Assembly: GCA_963082975.1 (NCBI GenBank) | Contig: OY720349.1 | Span: 43,443,962-43,507,961 of the forward strand | DNA length: 64,000 bases | DNA from: Labia minor | Lineage: Eukaryota; Arthropoda; Insecta; Dermaptera; Spongiphoridae | Direction of reading: 5' to 3' | Shown here: positions 57,223-64,000 of the stretch, piece by piece | How positions within the stretch are numbered: the first letter of the stretch is position 1 | Layout of the letters: every line of letters begins with the position of its first letter | Notes under the pieces: model-generated | The model's database searches: none | What the model was told of the DNA's origin: nothing | The model's input: only the letters and a program-made list of their open reading frames with translations | Translations under genes and position numbers: made by a program

Positions 57223-58944
57223 TTATTTATACCAGTAGAAATAGAATATTTCTAATAAAAAACTAGTTAGAGCAATTAAATACCCAATAATGAGTAATAA
57301 AAATGCAATTTTAAGATCATTAATTGAAAATACTTTAATTTTTTCATTAGTATTCTCGTTTTCTCTTAATATTGTAATTATTTCTTTCATTTCACTTTGT
57401 AATTGAAACCATTGAGGAATTCCACTTTGTACAAATATTAGGAAGGTTGTTTGAAGTGAATTAAAAAATGGAAATACTTTAATGGGTTCTGTCTCAATAT
57501 TTAAAAATCCTGTTATTAGAATTTCATCTAAAATATAAAGATTTTCAGAAACAGTTTCAATATTTTTGAAAAGTTTTTTTGATGTCTCACACGAATAAAA
57601 GAGTGCGGTGTTTGGATTCGTTAGGATTTTTTCATAAATATTGGTAGAATTAATAGAATTTTTGTCTTCTATATTATTCAATGGCATATATACACCAACC
57701 ATTTGTTTGAATATCTTATGAAATAATACATCTTTTCGAACACTTGGATCTGCAAATACCGTGTAACAAATTAGATTGAATTGACAATAAATTGAATAAT
57801 TATTTTCACTGAGCGATTCAATATTATCAATTAAAGGGTATTTAATAGGAACTTGTAGAGTTCGATATAAAATCGATTGAATTCCACAGATTATGACTAT
57901 GGAAATTAGCATAATTGAAACAGCTAAAATTCTTAAAGAATTCTTGTTCAAGGAGCTCATCCAATTAATCGCTTCCGTTGTAAATAAACTTAACATTTTC
58001 AAGAAACTAGATAAAATATTATTGTCAGTGAATAAATACCAAATGATAGAACAAACAATCCAAGAGATTAACAACGCCAACCAGACAATCCAATGCAAGG
58101 TTTTAACAATGGCCTGCCAAGGTGGAAGGGAGCCATTCCGTTGTACAATTACACACAACTGAATCGTATAAAAAGCGTATTTCTCACGAACTTCAGGTTG
58201 TAACATATTTATAATTGGTTCATTAAAAATATTAATCTGTATATTTTTAGGATATAACATACTTACATTTGGTTCACTATGATCTTGAATCACATTTGCA
58301 TTCAATCTGGTTTTAAAATAATCAATAAAAAATAGAGTCATTCCTTTCGGTTTGTCAAATTGATTAAAACTATAATTAATTGATATATTATGACCATAAA
58401 AATTTGGTTTTCTATTAAAATATGCATATTTAATATTTTTAACAATTTCTGGTTGTTCATTTCTTAATGGATTTTTCATCCAGACTTCATAATAATTATG
58501 ATAATCACAAAAGAGTACACTATGAAAAAACATAACTTGTTGATGATTAAAATCTGGACATTTTCTTATACTCGTGTCCACATAGAAGATAATATTATCT
58601 TCTGAACGAAAATATAGATAAAAAAACATGAAATTAATCTCATCTACATTTCTATGTAAAATAATTATATTACACCATCGGCATTGAAATAATTTATTAT
58701 AAATTCGTTCCAAGTCTAAAATAATAATTTTTTTAATTTTGTTTCCAACCTTCAGTATGAATTCATTTTCATATGTATAATTGTCATTTGTTAATATTAC
58801 AGTTACAAAATCCTTATTTAAATATGTGTCTAAAAAGTTAATGAAAAGATCATAATTTCTTATTTCTTGTGATAATGAAAATTCATCTCCTTTTACATAA
58901 AAAACCACATATAAAATTATCAGATTGCTCAATGATAGGAACAT
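57223..58944 (-). CDS. Ionotropic-receptor-like chemoreceptor, array member 4, C-terminally shortened
   Basis: A single-exon protein of 573 residues with the same architecture as its paralogues. It is the most divergent in the variable patches: ERIYNKLFQC near residue 80, SEPNVSMLYPKNIQINIFNE near 225-242 and ADPSVRKDVLFHKIFKQMVG in S2. The end is FYFYWYK then TAA. The DNA beyond it still encodes NILYFVVT in frame, so a TCA serine codon in member 3 has become TAA, removing about nine cytoplasmic residues after M3. The channel core and all membrane segments remain open. The equivalent of the upstream TATAAAAG is missing. It may be functional with a trimmed tail or an early-stage pseudogene. 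Confidence 0.85.
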   Translation of the reverse strand: MFLSLSNLIILYVVFYVKGDEFSLSQEIRNYDLFINFLDTYLNKDFVTVILTNDNYTYENEFILKVGNKIKKIIILDLERIYNKLFQCRWCNIIILHRNVDEINFMFFYLYFRSEDNIIFYVDTSIRKCPDFNHQQVMFFHSVLFCDYHNYYEVWMKNPLRNEQPEIVKNIKYAYFNRKPNFYGHNISINYSFNQFDKPKGMTLFFIDYFKTRLNANVIQDHSEPNVSMLYPKNIQINIFNEPIINMLQPEVREKYAFYTIQLCVIVQRNGSLPPWQAIVKTLHWIVWLALLISWIVCSIIWYLFTDNNILSSFLKMLSLFTTEAINWMSSLNKNSLRILAVSIMLISIVIICGIQSILYRTLQVPIKYPLIDNIESLSENNYSIYCQFNLICYTVFADPSVRKDVLFHKIFKQMVGVYMPLNNIEDKNSINSTNIYEKILTNPNTALFYSCETSKKLFKNIETVSENLYILDEILITGFLNIETEPIKVFPFFNSLQTTFLIFVQSGIPQWFQLQSEMKEIITILRENENTNEKIKVFSINDLKIAFLLLIIGYLIALTSFLLEIFYFYWYK

Positions 58945-59281
58945 TTTTTGATAGAAAGTAAAACTATTAGTAAACGAAACAAGAATAAATGAATTATTAT
59001 TTTTTTTTTACAAATAGATCAAGGTTTTTAAAAAAATTTCCTTCTGTGATTTATATTTCCTAAAACACTAATTTTTCTACAATATTACTTGGTGTGTTTT
59101 TTGTCCAACATTAAATATATGTGTATAATTAAATTTTACATTCAAATGCACTAATTCTAATTTTATTTTCTGTAAGTACTATAGTTTCATCAATACAGTT
59201 AGTTTATGGTTCCATTTTCCAAAATATTTTTAAAAATAATAATTGTTAAAAGCAATCTATGGATAGATTGTCATGAACCAG

Positions 59282-59353
59282 GTTAACTATCACTTTCATG
59301 CACTTTGTTCTAATTCAAAGAACAATTGCTGTTGTTGTTTCATACACCGGTCT
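59282..59353 (-). promoter_or_regulatory. Conserved upstream block of receptor 4
   Basis: The everted repeat TTGTTCT/AGAACAA is intact but lies only 338-409 bp before the ATG. Roughly 100 bp between it and the gene, including the TATA region, has been lost or replaced by GGTGTGTTTTTTGTCC-type sequence (about 59091). Confidence 0.5.
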
Positions 59354-59523
59354 TGATTTTCTCCATTAAAATCAAATCCCAAAGATTTTAACTCCTCTTT
59401 TTCTTCCAATTTATCTTTTAAATATAAAACAAATATAATAACTATATAAATAAATATCCACACGAATAGTTATTTGGTTTTATTAATTAAAAAACAATTC
59501 ATTTTTCTAAAATTTATAATTTT

Positions 59524-59790
59524 AATCAAAATACGATAAAAACTAATAAATTTTAATATATAACATACATTTTAAGGAAATTATGATCATTTCAACATGA
59601 ATATCAAGTATTAAATGACCTCACACACACATTTATAATAATTTTATATAAAAAAAAACTCATCAACTAATAAACCCATCAACAAGGTATATGATATAAT
59701 ATGATAAATCACTTCAATCCTATATATTCATATTTTATTATAAAATTGATAATAATTTATCTTAACTAAATTAAATTTTTAGTATATTAA
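59524..59790. repeat. Receptor unit 4, truncated far 5' flank
   Basis: Aligned with 42115-42400 and 47815-48030 (CATTTTAAGGAAATTATGAT, CATCAACAAGGTATATGAT). The homology is interrupted at about 59800-59990 by about 190 bp with a minus-strand frame of 61 codons (MIIQKERAHIFVPNYKRWKH), which I do not recognise. It may be a small insertion. Confidence 0.65.
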
Positions 59791-59990
59791 TTTACGAAAT
59801 ATACTGATTCGTGTATGGTAAAAAATGAGCCACCGTTTTGACATTTGTCTTGAATGCATACAATAATTGTAAACTTATAATTTTAAACTTTTCCCAATCT
59901 CTATTAACGTTAGAATCATGTTTCCATCTTTTGTAGTTTGGAACAAATATATGTGCCCTTTCTTTTTGAATAATCATTTACTAAAATTGG

Positions 59991-60528
59991 AATAAAAATA
60001 ATGTTTTTCTACAGGATGAAAATAAAAAATTTTAAATTTTTTTAAATAAATAATTACTCATTTTTAAATAATTAATTAATTTTTAAAGACTTAATATAAT
60101 AAATTAATTATATTAAGTTTTAAGAATGGAATATTAGAGGAATATAATAGTGGTGGGCCACTTAAAGAAAATTTGTTATAAAATCCATGGATTATGTAAT
60201 ATAGATTGCATCTTTTGTAGCAGCATGTCGTTAATGCAGTTCAACTTCAATGTGCAAATTTTCTGGAACCGCGCCATCGAGTAGAGTCTTCAGTAGTGTT
60301 GATCTACAAATCGCTTAGGGTTTTTGGGCATCAATTTTATAACTCACATTGATTAATACAATAGGTTTTCTTATAAATTGTTTTTCACTATACTAGAAAC
60401 TACAGAAATGATAAATATTTAATGTTAATGAGATACAAGTCACAACTAAAATGACTGGTCTTTGGTTATTCGTGCTACATTTATTGCCCGCTAAAAACTA
60501 AAAATTACGTGAATATAAAATTCTTTTT
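59991..60528. other. Intergenic DNA beyond the receptor array, nothing recognised
   Basis: A less biased patch at 60140-60320 (AGTGGTGGGCCACTTAAAGA, GGAACCGCGCCATCGAGTAG) has no convincing open frame. Confidence 0.4.
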
Positions 60529-61164
60529 TACCGACCGACGATAGTAAAGGAGGTATTGTTTTCACACCAAATTTCACATGTGGAGATTTTTACATATCTC
60601 CACGAATCATGCATTTTCTTAACAGAAAAAAGTATTTTTAGCATGATGTCTGTCCGTCCGTCTGTCCGTCTGTCCGTCCGTATAGATGTGTACAGCCTGA
60701 ACGGCTCAACCGATTTTGATGAAATTTGGTATATTTACTTAATGCATCAGTGGGATGAATTGATCAACTTTTGGTGCAATTCCGGAAACCGGAAGTGGTA
60801 GTATTAGCGATCGACGATAGGAAGGGAAGGGTTATTTTCACACCAAATTTCATATGAGGAGTTTTTTTTACATATCATCACGAATCATTCACTTTGCATT
60901 GGTTTTATCCTCGAGAAAAATCATCTTTATTAGTTTTTTCTTAATTAAAATTATATGACGTCATCCAGCCATTCATGACGTCACATCCTAGCTTGCATAT
61001 ATATTATAAATAAAATAAAATTAAAAATATTTATGTTATATCCATATCTGTTTTTTATTACATTAATAGATATATTAAAATTATTTGAAATTGTTTCTGT
61101 AGCTGGAAATTAATTTACTTCAAACCGTCGGTCGGTTCGGACCTGGCCACAGGTCAACTTATTT
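60529..61164 (+). mobile_element. Repeat R, copy 6 (full length)
   Basis: The best-preserved plus-oriented copy. The left block with CGACGATAGTAAAGGAGG (from 60530) is repeated in diverged form from about 60806 (CGACGATAGGAAGGGAAGG), 276 bp on. Both blocks are followed by CACACCAAATTTCA and ATCAYGAATCAT-type words. The CCGTCCGTC short tandem is at about 60648-60682, the TGACGTCA pair near 60956-60985, and the end is CACAGGTCAACTTATTTA. Confidence 0.88.
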
Positions 61165-62115
61165 AATTTTAAATTTAATTTTTTGGTAATAATAAAAAAA
61201 AAAACAAATTGATTCAAAAACATAAAAACATTTACTTATACGCGTAATGTTTACTTGTATTCAGAAATTAAGACACCCCATTTTTAAGTAGGTCTTATAA
61301 TAATATTTAAAACTGTTATACCAAATTTAATTCCTTATTTCTTATAATTGTTTAATTTAATTATAATAAAATAATTTTAATTTTGATATGATTATAATAA
61401 TTGATCTTTTCTTCTGGTATTAAAAATATGTTAATAAATGATTTGTATTAATCGAAGTAAATGTTAGGATGTTTGTGAATTATTATTTTTTTTTTTATAA
61501 ATACAAAAAATTCAAATTCAAGATTAAATAGAATTCTTAGTTTACAAAAAGAAAATTCCATTGAAAAAAAAAACTTTAATTAAATCTAAATAAGTTTATA
61601 TAAATAAAAGAACAAAATAGAAAATAAACAATTATAATTTGTTTTCATTTTTTCAATATTAATTAAATGACATTTCTTTTTTTATTTTTGAATAAAAAAA
61701 TATTTTTATTATCAATGAAATATATTTAAATCTATCTCTTCACGAAGAATTTATTTTTAATATTAAAAAAATGATTGGTAAATATTATTAATATTTTATT
61801 TATATTATTTTAAATTAAATAATAATTATATATAAAATAAATAATATAATAATTTTATAATTTTAAATAAATTTATTATTATTTCATTAACAGAATCAAG
61901 TAATAAATCGACTTCTGATAAACTGCTATTAAATAATAAACAAACGTACAAATTAAAATACAAAATTGATTATTATGCAACAATTTTAATAGAAATTCTT
62001 GACTCCCGAGGGTGGGAAAAGGTTTGTTTGTTACTTTTTTCTTAATTTAATTTTTTATTCTATTTGGTTTTCTATTCTAAAATATGTTTATGTATATTGT
62101 AAAGGTAATTTTTTT
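61165..62115. other. AT-rich intergenic DNA, nothing recognised
   Basis: No supported coding, RNA or transposon signal. Confidence 0.4.
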
Positions 62116-62243
62116 TACCGACCGACGATAGGAAGGGAATGTGTATTGTTTTCATTCCAAATTTCACATGTGAAGATATTTACATATCCCCACGAATGAT
62201 GCATTTTGTTAATATAAAAAGGTATTTGTAGAATCATGTCCGA
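62116..62243 (+). mobile_element. Repeat R, copy 7, left-end fragment
   Basis: Keeps only the left block (TACCGACCGACGATAGGAAG through AATCATGTCCG) and then ends abruptly. Confidence 0.7.
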
Positions 62244-62325
62244 AATGTTGGATTCTTATTAATCAGTTGTAGCTCCAATGAAGAGGGGTTTTCCCCTCAA
62301 ATAGCATAGAGAAAAGATCCTTTTT

Positions 62326-62743
62326 TACCGACCGATAGTAAGGGAGGTATTGTTTTCACACCAAATTTCACATGTGGAGATTTTTACGATGTCTGTCAGT
62401 ACGTCTGTCCGTCCGTCCGTATAGATGTGTACAGCTTGAACGGCTCAACGGATTTTGATAAAATTTGATCATTTACTTAGTGCATCAGTAACATAAATTC
62501 ATCAACCGAATGTGGTAGTTTACAAAGTATTAATTTTATATTTATTGTCGGAAATTTTTAACCTAAAATATAGTAGTAATTAATAATTGAGTAATTAAAC
62601 TGAAAATAAAAACCAAGAGTCATTTTAATTCATGTTTTGAAAATATTTTTTTTTGATACTTTATATATATATATAAATTGTTGTTTGGAGATTAATTTAT
62701 TTCAAATCGGTTCTGTGCCTGGCCACAGCTCATTTTTATTTAG
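62326..62743 (+). mobile_element. Repeat R, copy 8, divergent subfamily with both ends
   Basis: Starts TACCGACCGATAGTAAGGGA and ends TTCAAATCGGTTCTGTGCCTGG through CACAGCTCATTTTTATTTA. The interior differs from copies 1-6: the TGACGTCA pair and second direct repeat are absent, and it matches 47459-47665 in reverse. It is the only copy in the window that shows both ends of the subfamily. Confidence 0.75.
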
Positions 62744-63037
62744 ACTAGTTGATAAAGGATTAGATGGTTTTAAATGCGGTTGCTGTCGTAATCATTTTTG
62801 ATCATTCAGAATGCATGAGACATTTTTAATGGTTGAATTCTTCATTTGCTATTCAAAAACATTTTGAACGACTTACTGCTTTAAGAAATTGTCTATATTT
62901 ACTTTTTGCTCAAAATGGTATTGAATTTTTAGTTTAAAAACCTCTTTCCGTTACATATATTTCTTAAAGATCCTTTAGAGAATTGTTTGTATAAAGAAAT
63001 CTTTATATATAGATATATATATTAATATATATAGATA
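62744..63037. other. Intergenic DNA, nothing recognised
   Basis: Unique sequence ending in AT dinucleotide tracts. Confidence 0.35.
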
Positions 63038-63110
63038 CAGAGGCGGATTAAACGCCGGGCGGCCGCCCGGGGCCCACCAGCCCGAGGGTCCCACCGAAAC
63101 CTAAATAAAA
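63038..63110 (+). mobile_element. hAT-like left end
   Basis: CAGAGGCGGATTAAACGCCG followed by GGGCGGCCGCCCGGGGCCCA resembles CAG-starting hAT ends with GC-rich subterminal palindromes. No partner end was found before the window stops. Confidence 0.45.
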
Positions 63111-63370
63111 CTATTTCCTTAAAAAAAATTAAAAAAAAACAGTTGAGTTTATGCATAATCGGAGTTTAAATAAAACAAGTTATTCTTGATACAGATCTTT
63201 ATTCGATCGTGTTTGAACCCCGACTAACTTAAGAAAAAATAATCAATTTTAGGTCTCGGCGACCACAGTAAAATTTATGTATTTTTTACATAAGAACTAT
63301 ATATGTAAGTATAAAACAGCCTAAATTATAATATAAAAAAATTTGTCATTCAATTATAATTATAAAGTAC

Positions 63371-63720
63371 CGGGACCCCGAGCCTCGGCTCGGTACTTAA
63401 GTTAAAAAAAATGATTCATTATTATTGGGTTTGGCTGGTAATATTAATACCTGGGATACCGAGCTGTCGCTCGAAAAAATGTTTAGACATTATTATAGAC
63501 ATTTTCATTCTGTAAATTAAATAATTTTATTTCATTTAAATAAATATCTATTTTTAAATAATTTTTCTCTCTACATTATTTATCTAATTCTGACAATATA
63601 TTAAGATCACACCGGGACCCCGAGCCTCGGCTAGGTAATTAAGTTAAAAAAAAATAATTCATTATTATATTGGGTTTGGCTGGTAATATTAATACTTGGG
63701 ACACCGAGCTGATATACAAT
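63371..63720 (+). repeat. Tandem repeat with 242-bp period, two visible units
   Basis: CGGGACCCCGAGCCTCGGCT begins at 63371 and again at 63613. Both are followed by TTAAGTTAAAAAAAA, ATTCATTATTA and GGGTTTGGCTGGTAATATTA, then GGGA(T/C)ACCGAGCTG. The second unit diverges after about 100 bp. CCGAGCC and GGCTCGG form a 7-bp stem in the first unit. Unclassified; possibly internal to the hAT-like element that starts at 63038. Confidence 0.8.
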
Positions 63721-64000
63721 TCTTTAATTATTTATTACAATTATTAAATGTTGCATCATTGCATCAATCTGATTAAAATGAATGGAACTTGGGGTCCTCA
63801 ATAATACATAAATATGTATATAGATAGATTAGATATGTTTTTAAGTGCATGAATATTTTTTTTTTATTGGAAGAATGATAAATATATATCGTAATTTATA
63901 ATTATAAAATATTATTAAAATATATATTTTTAATTTTATTTCGAAATTAAATAAAAAATTTTAAAATATTTTAAATATAAAAAAAATATTAATACAATAT
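63721..64000. other. AT-rich end of window, nothing recognised
   Basis: Low-complexity DNA running to the window edge. Confidence 0.4.

Noticed and set aside
60648-60682. CRISPR-like or satellite reading of the GTCCGTCTGTCCG tracts
   Set aside because: They are a short internal tandem of repeat R, of variable length, without spacers.

Overview
This is a very AT-rich eukaryotic nuclear window, most probably from an arthropod and likely an insect. The main reasons are a tandem array of intronless, divergent ionotropic-receptor-like genes (a protostome chemoreceptor family) and a mix of mobile elements typical of arthropods: DD41D and D34D mariner remnants, hAT and TTAA-type miniature elements, a tRNA-derived SINE, several LINE fragments, solo and partial LTRs, and Helitron ends. 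The species cannot be named from sequence alone. No bacterial or organellar features were seen, and no complete tRNA, rRNA or CRISPR was found.

Layout. 1-39 kb is a gene desert dominated by AT-rich DNA and decayed mobile elements. It holds a mariner with intact ends (2218-3102) and a second mariner fossil (5311-5600). A nested pair of hAT-type elements lies at 16603-18587, followed by a SINE (18666-18934), a TA-type MITE (18954-19160) and two TTAA-flanked elements (20138-20221, 21859-22057). Further on are LINE fragments (about 28985-29705 and 37085-37790) and a hAT MITE inside the second LINE (37233-37419). The only non-mobile coding hints are a short F-box-like ORF (27576-27848, minus strand) and two unassigned short ORFs (22231-22458 minus, 26265-26585 plus).

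39-59 kb is a four-copy tandem segmental duplication. Each copy carries one single-exon minus-strand receptor gene of 573-582 residues: 39007-40755, 45055-46800, 51447-53192 and 57223-58944. The flanks are duplicated too, including a conserved upstream block with an everted repeat about 340-540 bp before each start codon, and a TATAAAAG box about 200-260 bp before the start in copies 1-3. The proteins are nearly identical through the channel core but vary in discrete patches of the ligand-binding region. Different parts of the genes group in different pairs, as expected from gene conversion. Copy 4 has lost the C-terminal tail through an in-frame stop and lacks the TATA box at the homologous place, so it may be decaying. 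Mobile elements split the array, including a solo LTR (55885-56782) whose empty site is preserved in the neighbouring copy.

An unclassified repeat of about 640 bp (here called R) occurs in at least ten full or partial copies throughout the window. It has an internal direct repeat, a subterminal inverted repeat and a conserved pair of TGACGTCA sites that can form a hairpin. 60.5-64 kb carries more R copies, a hAT-like end and a 242-bp tandem repeat.
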